This document shows, in pieces, positions 32,282 to 42,789 of a stretch of 64,000 nt of DNA. Made by a program: the position numbers and the translations under genes. The notes below the pieces were generated by a model. The model did not search any database, was not told the origin of the DNA, and worked only from the letters and a program-made list of their open reading frames with translations. This DNA is from Ostrinia nubilalis (taxonomy: Eukaryota > Arthropoda > Insecta > Lepidoptera > Crambidae). Location: the NCBI RefSeq assembly GCF_963855985.1, contig NC_087119.1, forward strand, positions 3,140,001-3,204,000, read 5' to 3'. Numbering within the stretch: the first letter of the stretch is position 1; each line of letters starts with the position of its first letter.

Positions 32282-32950
32282 ATGCCCGCCGAGGAGGAAC
32301 CCGCGGCGATGGAGAGCCGGGACGCCGATGGCTCGCCCCAACAATTCTGCCTGCGCTGGAACAACTACCAGAGCAACTTGGCCAACTGTTTCGACCAGCT
32401 CCTCCAGACCGAGTCCTTCGTGGACGTCACGCTCGCGTGCGAGGGCCAGAGCCTGAAGGCGCACAAGGTGGTGCTGTCGGCGTGCAGCCCCTACTTCCAG
32501 TCGCTGTTCATGGACAACCCCTGCCGGCACCCGATCATAATAATGCGCGACATAAAGTACTGCGACTTGAAGGCGGTCGTGGACTTCATGTACCGCGGGG
32601 AGATAAACGTGTCGCAGGACCAGATCTCGGCGCTGCTGAAGGTGGCCGAGACGTTGAAGATCAGGGGCCTGACCGACGTGAGCGGCGAGCAGGCCGTGCT
32701 GCGGCCGGGAGGCGTGGAGCGCGGGTCCAAGCGGCCGCAGAGCCGCGAGCCCGACTCGCCGGCGAAGGCGCGGCGCCGCTCGGGCGAGCGCAGCCCGGGC
32801 CCGAGCCCGCGCCGCTCGCCCAGCACGCCCAGCGCGCCGCCGGAGCTGCCGCCGGACGCCGCGCACGCCGCGCCCGCCGGCCCGCCGCTGCACGCCGACG
32901 ACGTCGACATCCGCCCCGGCATCGCCGAGATGATCCGCGAGGAGGAGAGG
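32282..32950 (+). CDS. bab: bric-a-brac-like BTB/POZ transcription factor, first coding exon
   Basis: Encodes 223 residues in phase 0. Residues 20-135 form a BTB/POZ dimerisation domain of the insect BTB-Psq class: QFCLRWNNYQSNL, FVDVTLACEGQSLKAHK, VLSACSPYFQSLF, HPIIIMRD, FMYRGEINVSQDQ and LKIRGL. The charged-pocket residues D48 and K62 are present. Residues 137-195 are basic and Ser/Pro-rich with a possible nuclear signal (KARRR). The exon ends in RPGIAEMIREEER at AGG|GTGAGT; from memory of the family this segment precedes the Psq/AT-hook half of Bab proteins, which must lie in later exons outside this window. Bab proteins are nuclear regulators that bind AT-rich DNA; they pattern limbs, ovary and pigmentation in flies and have been tied to male pheromone response and wing colour in Lepidoptera. 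Start chosen at 32282 because the frame upstream is compositional; M10 (32309) is an alternative. Broad, Tramtrack and Lola match less well. Bab is likely, an unnamed close paralogue possible. Confidence 0.85.
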
Positions 32951-32956
32951 GTGAGT
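32951..32956 (+). other. splice donor closing the BTB exon
   Basis: GTGAGT directly after codon 223 (AGG) gives a phase-0 intron. Without splicing the frame would continue 35 codons to a stop ending at 33058. Confidence 0.8.
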
Positions 32957-33059
32957 GCTCGTAAAAGTTTTCCCGCCGAACGCCCCCGCCCCGCGCGCCG
33001 GCGCCTCCCACCCCCGCACCCTGCTAAACTTTCCATTCGCATCGCATTACGTAATTAAT

Positions 33060-35880
33060 TTATTTTAGACTTCACTACTTTGTTACTGCTAATGTGAAAG
33101 TTGTGAAGTGTTCGATCGGTGGTGTTAGGCCCGGAGCCGGCCGAGCCGCGACCAACTTTTTAATCTGCTTAAAACATTTTTTGAACGTGTTTCGCGGCGA
33201 GGGAAACTTTTGCCGAGTAGCAGCGTGAAAAATGGAGTTATTTTGACTTTTTTGTGCATTTGGAACTAGGGGAATTCGCGTGGGGTCGCGCGAGGGGCGC
33301 CCGCGAATGTTCGCCGCGTCCTGAGGGCGCGCTTGATTGCGGCGTGCACCGCACACGTGTCGGGCGCGGGCGAACTAAAACAAAGTGGCAAAAGTTTCCC
33401 CGTCGAACACTTTCCGAAGAAAATATTTCTCTCAAAGTCGTAAACATCATAATAAGTTTGCCGCAACAATGTGAATCCGAGCAATAACCTTTTAAGCAAT
33501 TGATAGTGGATGTTCCTACTTCAATATAAAAACTTTTCTATCTCGAGATGTATTGGATAACAAATTTCAAATCTATTGTAGTTTTATAAAGTGATTACCA
33601 TTTTTATGTCCCTATATTGATTTTTACTGTCTACGAAGTGCGCTAGAAATGCAGCAGACGTGAAAAAAATCTAGATAAAATTGCACTTTTTTGTTTGAAA
33701 GCAGTAAAATGTAATAATGATTTCTTGGCGAGCAAAAAACGTTTTACCGCATACATTGTCCGCTCCGGTTGCATTGTAACGTCTTGCATAAATAACTAAA
33801 AGTATTATTTCCTCTGGTGCGCAAAAAACTGTAAAAAAGGCCAACACGGAGTTAAATTTTGCTAAGTAGACCACTAGTGTATTAGTTACGATTGCACTTT
33901 CTAATTAACAGAAAAAAAAACAGAATTATAAAGAAAGTAATATTACTTCTTAATTAAATCGATAACACAGGTTTCCTTTTAGCATTAATAATAATAATTT
34001 AAAAATTCTCCTTACTCTTCCCTGAGCCGATTAGTGCAATTTATTATAATTACATTTATATCCTTCTTAGCGCAAGCAAAGGATAAATAAGTATTAGCAT
34101 ACTTCAATCGCAATATAAAATGTCGGTGTATTATCCTTTACAGTCAATTACGCATATGAAATAACTATAAATTGTATTGTTTCGAGAACAAGACGATTGT
34201 GTCCGTTTGGTCACGGTAGAGGGCGCGTCTGCAAGTGAAATGACACCCGAAGGAGCTCGGGCGGCGAGGCCAGGGGCCTGTGTGCAAAGCTCGCAACGTA
34301 TAGGAAAAAAATAAAATGGAAGGATAAAGAATAAATATAATGGAAGGAAAAGAAATGAGTGCAAAGCTTGCAGCTAAATACGAGTACAGCTCTGATTATA
34401 AACATGTGTAAAACTTGCAAAATTATTCATTGATTATAAAACTTCTAAAATACTATTGTAACGTTGTTTATTTTAGTGAATAAACGTACCTACTTAAACA
34501 ACTATGTTGCATTAATCACAAGACACACGGTTAAAATAAAGATATAGCGGATAATATTCGAAGTTAATAAAAAAGAAATAAGTGTATCTTAGAATTCGAA
34601 TCCTGAGATGGAATTATTTTTGCATGTATTGAGATAAGTTTTGTGAGAATCGATGAATAATTGAATAAGATTTGTGTATTCAACAGTGCATCTGGCTTGT
34701 CTAGGTGCCAAATGAATTGATGAAAACTAAGTAGCGACAGTTTATATCAGGTGATTGATTACACGTAATGACACTAAGTTAATAGTAATTAACACGATAC
34801 TTAGATTAAATGATTACGACCTTAGATAAATTAAAACAAAGGCGGAGACTGTTTCACAATTATAAGATGTTTTCTATACAATTGAAATGGAGTTATAAAT
34901 AATTAATTGAATAGCAATTGTTGCGGTTCTTTGTAACAAATCTTTTTAATTATTGCCATGGTATATTTTATGCAATAAAATGCTCTTAGTATCTTCTCAT
35001 ACGATTATTTTCATTTCAATATTAAATTATAAACAATAACTTTACAAATACCAGTTTTCTTTTGAAAATCTATAATTTAGAACTTTCAAAAAAAGTTTCA
35101 TGCAGTTATTTATGAATTTGACGACTATCAACGGGCATGTTTCAAAATTTTTTTCACATGTGCGAAAAGTAGGGACCTTAGCCCTCCGACTAAAGGACAA
35201 ACGGCCCTACAGCAAGGGATAGGGTGCAAAAAACAATCCGATAAGACTTCGCATTAAACCGGTCTTGATTTATAATTTTTATTGTACTTTTCGTATTAAT
35301 TGAAGAGGGCATTGACCTTTGAGGTGCATTGAATTTATTGTTTGAAAGTATAGAAATATTGTTATGTTAGTTTTTGTGCTGGCATCAATTGAGTTAAAAT
35401 ATGATTTATAAGTAAATTATTTGATTGAATAAAATTGTAAGAAAGTTATTTAGTATTTAAAAGTGAAATAAATTCCGTGTTTAATCAAAATTTACACACT
35501 TAAAGGATTTTAATTAAAACACTTTCTGATGTTTAAATAAATTAAAAATTTAATTCCCAACGGTTGGAAGATTTTTGAGGAAGTTTTATTTATTTAGAAA
35601 GTATTATTTAATTAAAATAGAGATTTTTGGGGATGGACTGTAATTATATTTAGTATTACCATTGTTTTCAGACTAACTTAATTCATTTAATTTTCGCAGT
35701 AACAAATTGATTAACTTTATTAATGTTTCGGAGTCCACTTACTTACCAATATGTATTATATTTATTTAGTTAATTAATTTGCAAACATTATGGTTTAGTT
35801 TATGAACCTTATAATTCCAAGAAGTCGGTAAATTTCAATGTAAATAAGTAGGTACAAATAATGATAATGGGACATAGTGT
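33060..35880. other. AT-rich, transposon-poor intron start
   Basis: After the GC-rich shoulder no repeat of the kinds found elsewhere was recognised over nearly 2.8 kb, in contrast to the rest of the window. Short frames are accidental. Confidence 0.5.
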
Positions 35881-35881
35881 A

Positions 35882-36533
35882 AAGTCCGATTTTTAATTCG
35901 ACGGAATTCTGACAGCTGTCATTTTTTGACAATTCAGATGTAATAAGCCTTTTTTGCTTAGAATTAATAATAAATAATATTAAATTAAATTTCATCAAGT
36001 ACAACTTACAAGAATGAACTATTGTTTGTATTGTGAATTCAATGTACACTAATTATTATGTACATTTTAGAGATTAAATAGAAAAAAACGTGTTTTTAAC
36101 ACAGTAAAACAACATATTAACATAAACGAAAATATGTATTGATCATCAATCATCATTGTCGTCATCATAATCAACTTGGATTATAAAATTGGCATCTTGT
36201 TAAATTGATTATTTTATGAAGCTAAGATTTTATTAACAAAAGGATTTTCATAAAAAAGGTTTGTAACCCATGGATTATTGGGCAGGGATTCCAGTAATAG
36301 AAAAATAATTTCCCAATTGTTTTTGTAACTTCCATAATATGATAATAAAAATTCAAATAACCATTTTGAAATGATCAGTACATTTTTAAGCCTTAGTTTT
36401 TCAAGTGAAACCTTAAATTCAAGAAAGGATTATTTTTTAATTTGTGAAAATGCTCTCCATTCTTAGTGGGAATGTTTCAATGTTGACAACACTTCTGAAA
36501 TGTCAAAATTCCGTCGAATTAAAAATCAGAGTT
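35882..36533. mobile_element. non-autonomous TA-target transposon, 652 bp
   Basis: Ends AAGTCCGATTTTTAATTCGA and the inverted TCGAATTAAAAATCAGAGTT; inverted repeats of about 33 bp including GACGGAATT. TA at 35880-35881 and 36534-36535. No coding capacity. Two minor mismatches at the outer end. Confidence 0.75.
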
Positions 36534-36535
36534 TA

Positions 36536-37142
36536 GGTAGAGAATAAATTAATTTTTCTCTAAACGCGCCATCTATCGTTGCGGAGACGCACTTAATTTT
36601 ACTCAAATTCGCGATATCAACCTAAGAACCTTAAAATAAGTTAATAAGATATTTATTAACTAAAATAAAGATACATGGGTGTCAACGCGACATTTTTTAT
36701 ATGAGTTAGTTACGTTTATGTACCCAGGGCTTGACGTTTCGGCTGCTATGCTGCAGCAGGTCACAAGTATCTATTTTAGTTGAAAATGAACGCGAAAGTT
36801 TAAAATTTAAGATATCTATTAATGCAGCCTTCAAATTAGCAAGTGTGACCGCACACTATACAAACAACGCAGCACAAAGTGCCTGAATTCAATTCTCGCG
36901 TAGAGCACACAGTGTTGCATCGATTCATTTGTCTCTCTCTACTAAGTTAAGACATAGCATTGACCGCAGACAATGTAGCACCATTCGATTTACATTCGAT
37001 AGTCACATTTCTGATCTGTATTAGAGACATGATAACCGCCTTACTCTCTCAGCTTGACCCGTGGTTGACTGATAGAGAATGCCACCCGGCATTAAGTCCA
37101 CCATTGTACAGTGTTTATGTGCAACAAGTATAAAGAAACTAC
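36536..37142. other. non-coding stretch with a short repeat
   Basis: 36690-36785 shares CTTGACGTTTCG and GTCACAAGTA with 26166-26262; otherwise nothing recognised. Confidence 0.4.
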
Positions 37143-37258
37143 GGGCCGCCCGCGACTTCGTACGCTCGGATCCCGTTTTACCCCCTTAGGGGTGGAGTTT
37201 CGTAAAATCCTTTCTTAGCGGAAGCCTACGTCATAACATCTACCTGCATGCCAAAGGA
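37143..37258 (+). repeat. GCGGCCGC-type repeat, right half missing
   Basis: Reads CCGCCCGCGACTTCGTACG to CTACCTGCATGCCAAA and stops where full copies continue into TTTCAGCCCGATCCG. Confidence 0.8.
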
Positions 37259-37259
37259 C

Positions 37260-37817
37260 ATTGTCAGAAACCGCCTAAAAAACCGCCCAAAAACATTAAG
37301 CCATCATAATTATTTTCTATTTTTTTTAATACATTAAGCACCCTTTCATTCTAATGGACACTTAAGCATTGAAAAATTAAATAAATAAGTCTTTTAACGT
37401 TTATTCTATAATACTATTACAACTTCCGGACGTTTTGGTGCGTGGCATGGTCTAAAACCTATCAAGTTCCATAATTTTTGCCGATAAAATCTGTACGAGG
37501 CATTACCGTACTTTATTGCTGGGAGTCCATGTATAGTGATGTTCCTGCGGCCATCATAGACAATAAAATATCGATTTTGAAAATAAAATAAATCGATTAA
37601 ACTGCTTTGAAGACTAGATTTGCGTTAAAAGCTAAAAAGATATTGACAGTTTGACACTATTACAAGAAGATATCTAAAGTGTCCAACTGGTCGAAGGTCG
37701 TAAATAAAATAAAAATAATTAGGACCATAAACTGATATTCATGGTATCATAACTGTAAAAGTGTCAGAATCCGATGTTGAATCCAATGCCAGTTGAAGTG
37801 TGAGAAACATATATATT
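37260..37817. other. AT-rich non-coding stretch
   Basis: Nothing recognised. Confidence 0.45.
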
Positions 37818-37903
37818 TTTTTTTATGTGACAGGAGGCAAATGAGCAGACGGATCACCTGATATCAACCTAGTATAGTTGCCAGTCTCTCATAATCTATG
37901 CCA
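37818..37903 (+). repeat. fragment of GGAGGCAAATGAGCAGACGG repeat
   Basis: GTGACAGGAGGCAAATGAGC and GACGGATCACCTGATATCAA are hallmark words of a common lepidopteran repeat; the copy is cut by the adjacent MITE. Confidence 0.6.
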
Positions 37904-37905
37904 AT

Positions 37906-38080
37906 GAGGGTTTTCGCGATTGAAAAATCCGCCAGATGGCAATACGTAGACGTGAGGTCCAAATGCTGCATGATTGGTTATTTTTGACATGACATTGACA
38001 GATATCCACCAATCATGCAGCATTTGGACCTCGCGTCTACGTATTGCCATCTCGTGGATTTTTCAATCGCGAAAACCCTC
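37906..38080. mobile_element. foldback MITE, 175 bp, GAGGGTTTTCGCGATTG ends, AT target
   Basis: Arms of about 75 bp are inverted copies with few mismatches (GAGGGTTTTCGCGATTGAAA / TTTCAATCGCGAAAACCCTC), loop about 25 bp. AT on both sides, as with the 16210 element, which shares the GAGGG terminus. Confidence 0.85.
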
Positions 38081-38084
38081 ATTC

Positions 38085-39064
38085 ATAGCACATGTATAAT
38101 AATAGACCAAATGAACTTTTATAGATTGTGAAAGAGAAGATAAAGATTTTATTATTTTATTAAAATCTTGCCACGAGGTAGTTTTTCAGTAGAAACCAGG
38201 ATTGGATAATCGCTACAGGCAAGTATCAGAACATTTTATAAATATTTTTAATCGATTATATCCATGTGAATCGTTTTAATAAATTGTCATTTTACTTTTT
38301 CAATTAAAACTTTTTCAATCCCTAGTCTTGTCAAACTGTCATAATGTCAACAAATTATAAATGTCACGTCAGTTGACTCAATTTCAGTCTTCTGTGCGTT
38401 TATTGTATTTTTATTTCAATGAAATAGTGCTAAAGGGTTAGTACTAAAACTGAAAGCCTTTTTTCAGAAAGAAAACCAATGTGGTGCCCTTATTATTCAT
38501 GCTGTTTGAAAGTTACAAGTCAGTGATACAGAGTTGCCGACATTATAACTCCGTAGTGATACCATACCAAAGAAGAAGTTTTCCTAAACACTTGTGTTGT
38601 TTTTATATGTGATCGAATAAAAAGGATTAATTCTACTGCTCAAATGGAATAACTTATCCCAAGAGACCGAATATAAAAAAAACCTCTCCATAGAAATTAT
38701 CACCATCACGAGGATGTGAATTTTTTTGAGAATTTGATATTGGTCCTGTAAGAAAAGTAGTTGTATTTCAGTAGTAGAATCAACCCTTCTTGTTTCATCA
38801 GCAAGAGTAACTATAAAAACGCCCTGTAGGTAGGTATTATTAAGCTGAAGAGTTTGTTTAGTGTCAAAGACTGTCACACAGTGTAACTTAAATTGGCATA
38901 TTATGATAATGAACATAAAAACTTAAATAAATATTTATGTTAATATTTTTTCTATTTATTTATTTTCCCAAAGCTTCACAGTGACAGCTGAAACAGCAAT
39001 ACTGTTAACAAAACAGTAAAACTAAACTTGGAACAAACTGTTACAAATATGAGGGGTTTAATCT
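38085..39064. other. non-coding stretch with an unassigned 110-codon frame
   Basis: The minus frame 38584-38916 is the longest outside repeats and the BTB island in this part, but shows no recognisable domain and AT-driven composition (I, F, L, T). Not called as a gene. Confidence 0.35.
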
Positions 39065-39272
39065 AAATATATAAAAGGAGAAACTGACTGACTGACTGAC
39101 AGATCAACGCACAGCCTAAACGGCTAAACGTAGGCACTTGAAATTTGGAAGGGACGTAGCTTAGGTACCGTAGAGGTGCACTAAGAAAGGAATTCCCGAA
39201 ATTCCCACGGGAACGGGAATTAGCGGGAAAAACGGGATTCACGCGTACGAAGTCGCGGGCGGCCGCTAGTAT
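39065..39272 (-). repeat. GCGGCCGC-type repeat, minus copy, variant body
   Basis: Minus strand from CTAGCGGCCGCCCGCGACTT to a (CAGT)n run; the middle carries the CCCGTTCCCGTGGGAATT block also present in the 135-bp units at 7148-7500, so it belongs to that subtype. Confidence 0.8.
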
Positions 39273-39571
39273 TTTACAAATTAAAATAAAACCGCATGTT
39301 GCTTTACTTTCTCGTATAGGTAATAAATGTAATTAATGGCTAGATTATTAATGTTACTTTGTTACCCTCAATAGTGAGGAAATCTTATAAAATGGTAACC
39401 CTGATTTTTATTGTCATTCAAGTGCTCTTTCTTCGCATAGGCTTCTGTGATTTGGCCAAGGGCCACACACATTGCGATAACATTATGCGACATTGATTTG
39501 ACAGCAGCGGAGTGAAGTCTTGCGACTATGCAAAATGATACCCTGTAATCGTAGCGCATACAGACATAGAC

Positions 39572-39816
39572 TGGGCGGGGCACATAGCTCGTAGAGCTGA
39601 TGGCCGCTGGGGCAGGAAAGTTCTTGAGTGGCGACCACGAGCCGAAAGACGTAGCGTGGGCAGGCCTCCCACTAGGTGGACCGACGATCTGGTGAAGGTC
39701 GCGGGAGGTGCCTGTATGCGAGCGGTGCAGGATCGGTCTTCGTGGAAATCCTTGGGGGAGGCCTTTGTCCAGCAGTGGACGTCTTTTCGGCTGAAACGAA
39801 CGAACGAACGATACGT
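39572..39816 (+). pseudogene. 5'-truncated RTE LINE 3' end (ACGA-tail type)
   Basis: Encodes WAGHIARRADGRWGRKV, then VGRPPTRWTDDLVKVAGG and WKSLGEAFVQQWTSF. The terminal SFG differs by a one-base insertion (TCTTTTCGG), which fuses the frame into downstream sequence. (ACGA)n tail at about 39797-39812. Confidence 0.85.
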
Positions 39817-40009
39817 ATTACCACTATTTACCAGAAATTACTATTTATTGCATACTCGCCGGATTACACGTAGGAGCACGCGCGTAACAGCTTCGGCCTT
39901 GCATTATTATAAGATCTTGTTCCGCCCTTTTACGAACTTCCTCCGTGAGGATATCCCCGCCGAATTCTATGATGAACCTATCAAAAGTCATATTCTGCAA
40001 TGTCAACCC

Positions 40010-40153
40010 ACCACAAGGTGGACCGACGACCTGATAAAGGTAGCGGGAAGGCGCTGGATGCAGGCCGCTACCAACCGTGCGATGTGGAAGTCATTGGGGG
40101 AGGCCTATGTTCAGTAGTGGACGTCCTGTGGCTGAAATGATGATGATGATGAA
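40010..40153 (+). pseudogene. 5'-truncated RTE LINE 3' end (ATG-tail type)
   Basis: Encodes TTRWTDDLIKVAGRRWMQAA then TNRAMWKSLGEAYVQ, with a stop where other copies have the second Q of QQWTSCG, and an ATG repeat at 40137-40150. The 153-codon frame joining it to the preceding RTE copy is a chance fusion. Confidence 0.85.
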
Positions 40154-40154
40154 G

Positions 40155-40585
40155 AAATGAATGAAAATGACAAATCTTCGCACGTGTATAATACCGTGCC
40201 AAAGTAATCATATAATTTTGGCACCTTAATAACTATTGCCGTTTTTGTTGTAAAGATCATGCAGCGCTACTTGCGGATATTATTGGAAAGAAAACTATGT
40301 GGGCTCTAGATCTGAAGCCGCTTTAACGAACACGAAGTGCTCATACAATGCGGCGTATTTTCTTCCAGTCTTTAGTCAGGACTTTAGTCGAATTAAAACC
40401 CCGGTTGAACGTGATATAGCCGCACTAGAATACGATGCTTTTTTGCATAATCGCAAGACTTCGTTCCGGTGTCGACCGAATGTTATCATGATGTATGTGG
40501 CCCAGGGGTTACCGTAGCCGCTAAGGTTTGAAACTTCTTGCTTAAAATATTGTAGTCTTTGGCATAGACTACGATGGTAGTCATG
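40155..40585. other. non-coding stretch with an unassigned 72-codon frame
   Basis: The frame 40299-40517 includes FSRIKTPVERDIAALEYDAF, less AT-driven than its surroundings. No family recognised. Confidence 0.3.
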
Positions 40586-40588
40586 GAG

Positions 40589-40912
40589 ATAGGAGTTTGT
40601 TATCTCGTGTCAGATGTAAATGGTGAAAAGAAAACTCATGATTCGTGGTATTTTTATGTAATATGTAGGTATTTTATAAAAGTGGAACCCCGAGTGATCT
40701 CCAAAACACATTCTATTATTATATACGATTCGGCTTCGATATCTATAATACAATAGGAGTTTATTTCATGTGTCAGATGACAAGGGTGGAAACAACCTAC
40801 GATTCATGTTGTTTATTTACGTGCAATATGTGGGCATATTGTAAAAGTGGAATGCCGAGTTGTATTTCTAAAACTTGTTCTATTATTTTATACTATTTGG
40901 CTGCGACTCGGC
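40589..40912 (+). repeat. diverged tandem duplication, period 164 bp
   Basis: ATAGGAGTTT...GTGTCAGATG ... AAAGTGGAA...CCGAGT recurs at 40589 and 40753, roughly 70% similar by eye. Unknown family, non-coding. Confidence 0.65.
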
Positions 40913-41166
40913 GTGACGACAATACAAAACATTTTTCGCGAATCGGTGTTCATACATTCACACAATACATTAGACGCCATGTTGTCATAAACGACATATT
41001 ATAAAATCGCTGTGATTTAATATTCTTAATCATTAATTTTATGGCAAGTGTCCATCAGGAATCATTGTTCTTACACACAGAATCGTATTATTTCGCTTTC
41101 GGGTAGTAATATGTCAAAATTGTTGGTTCTTTAGGCGAACAATGTATGGAGAACGAACATTGTCCT

Positions 41167-41264
41167 TTCAGCCCGATCCGTCCCGTGGTTTGGGCTGTGC
41201 GTTGATAGATCACTATGTCAGTTAGTCAGTCAGTCAGTCACCTTTGAGTTATATATATTTAGAT
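41167..41264 (+). repeat. GCGGCCGC-type repeat, right half only
   Basis: TTTCAGCCCGATCCGTCCCG to the (CAGT)n run and CACCTTTGAGTTATATATAT. Complements the left-half fragment at 37143-37258. Confidence 0.8.
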
Positions 41265-41269
41265 ACATA

Positions 41270-41855
41270 TTAAATATAAATCTCCCCTGTCTGATAAATA
41301 TTTTTTGTTCCCTATTGAAGACGCAGCGAATCGATCACGAAAGCGAATATCTGTCTCACTGTCTAGTAGAGACTTGGGCGTCTTATATCAAAGACAAGAA
41401 GAACAAACAAAAAAGTTTGAAAACTAGAGCACCCATAGTTCACCGTGTACAGTGTACCTTTACAATATCGCCCATAAAACCCAAAATACGAAAGTTCCAG
41501 TCGAAAACAAACGTCGTAACATAAAATGTAGGCAGCGTTCGGCCATTGTTTAAGCATGTTGTATAATTCTGTATTTCGCGACAAAAACTAGGTCTTACAG
41601 TAACAAAAGGATATTGTTTGGTCACAATTAGCTATGCAATCAACATAGATAAAGTGTGTTTGCATTATTCAAATGCCGGTTAAAAGTTTTGCTGCTAAGC
41701 CTAGCACACATGATGCGATATTTTCTACTTTTATTCATTCTGGGAAGTGCATTTATAAAAATATTACAGTTAACTTTTTTAGATGCTTTGTTTAATGTAA
41801 ACGCCATGCGGCTCACCGGTGAGCATCAACTTGCTAATAATTAAGCTGGCATTTT
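41270..41855. other. non-coding stretch
   Basis: Short overlapping frames on both strands; no gene recognised. Confidence 0.4.
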
Positions 41856-41859
41856 TTTA

Positions 41860-41945
41860 TGCATAACAAGGCAGGTATTTGACCACAATCGCACCTGATG
41901 TTAAGTGGGATGCAGTCTAGGATGGTACATTTGTAACTTTGCAAA
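41860..41945 (-). repeat. SINE-like repeat fragment, minus copy
   Basis: Minus strand contains CATCCCACTTAACATCAGG, TGGTCAAATACCTGCCTTG; matches the right part of 6873-7012. Confidence 0.75.
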
Positions 41946-41949
41946 TTTT

Positions 41950-42570
41950 TCATTAGACTAAAAATGGGTAGGCATCGTGGAAAGCTGACGGCTAATGGAA
42001 AATTTATTATCTACTTACGCTCACAAAGTAGTTGATTGTTTTTGATCAGTAATACCACGAGTGATTAACACGTATAGAGCAAAAAACTCAATGAGATCAC
42101 TATGCAGATATAACACGCTAGTATCGAACGAGGTCGATGACAGAGCTGGGAAAACATAACACAATAACTGTATGATCTGTTCTCACTCCAATAAGGTTTC
42201 TTATTTCTCTTGAATTTGAAGTTTGAAATTCCGCGCCGTCTCCGCCTACCTTTACAGTTTCTCTAACGCATTTTATCGCTCCTGTTTAAGTGTTTGTTCT
42301 AAATAAATAGTTGTACTTAGTTTCTTTGAGCCAAGCAACGTGGTTAAGATAAAAATGGGGATATTAAGCATAGTGGAAGACTACATCTAAAATTATTACG
42401 AATAGAAACAAATTAGTACTGTTTTGGAAAATTACATCAAAACAAATCGCGGGCTTATTGCCATGTGCCAAAAAATTACGAGTTAAGCTAAATTGCCATC
42501 GCAATGAAACTAAAAAAGGTATTATCCTATACAATAGCTACCTCCTTTTTTACAATCGGCTTATAACATA
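41950..42570. other. AT-rich non-coding stretch
   Basis: Nothing recognised. Confidence 0.45.
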
Positions 42571-42574
42571 CTAA

Positions 42575-42786
42575 ATAGCGGCCGCCAGCGACTTCGTACG
42601 CGTGGATCCCGTTTTACCCCCTTAGGGGTGGAGTTTCGTAAAATCCTTTCTTAGCGGATGCCTACGTCATGACATCTACTTGCAAGCCAAATTTCAGCCC
42701 GATCCGTGCAGTGGTTTGGGCTGTGCGTTGATAGATCACTATGTCAGTCAGTCAGTCAGTCACCTTTGAGTTATTTATATTTAGAT
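42575..42786 (+). repeat. GCGGCCGC-type repeat, complete plus copy
   Basis: AGCGGCCGCCAGCGACTTCG to CACCTTTGAGTTATTTATA; (CAGT)n at 42745-42761. Confidence 0.85.
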
Positions 42787-42789
42787 TAA

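Larger units (their letters stand above)
32010..33010. other. CpG-rich island around the BTB exon
   Basis: About 1 kb dominated by G, C and CpG in an otherwise AT-rich window, with a weaker GC-rich shoulder at 33250-33370. It produces many long open frames on both strands (for example 32249-33019 and 32491-33042 minus); these are mirror frames of the BTB exon, not genes. Confidence 0.8.

Noticed and set aside
32010..32456. 148-codon frame overlapping the BTB start
   Set aside because: Not a separate gene: out of frame with the conserved BTB sequence and compositionally biased; kept only as a possible upstream ORF.
32249..33042. Long minus-strand frames (up to 256 codons) opposite the BTB exon
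   Set aside because: They are mirror frames produced by high GC and the codon pattern of the real exon; low-complexity Arg/Ala/Gly products.
38584..38916. 110-codon minus-strand frame as a membrane protein or receptor fragment
   Set aside because: Hydrophobic composition follows from AT richness; no motif recognised and no splice context.
39656..40117. 153-codon frame joining two RTE-like segments
   Set aside because: A one-base insertion removes the first stop; the frame is a chance fusion of two independent LINE fragments of different families.
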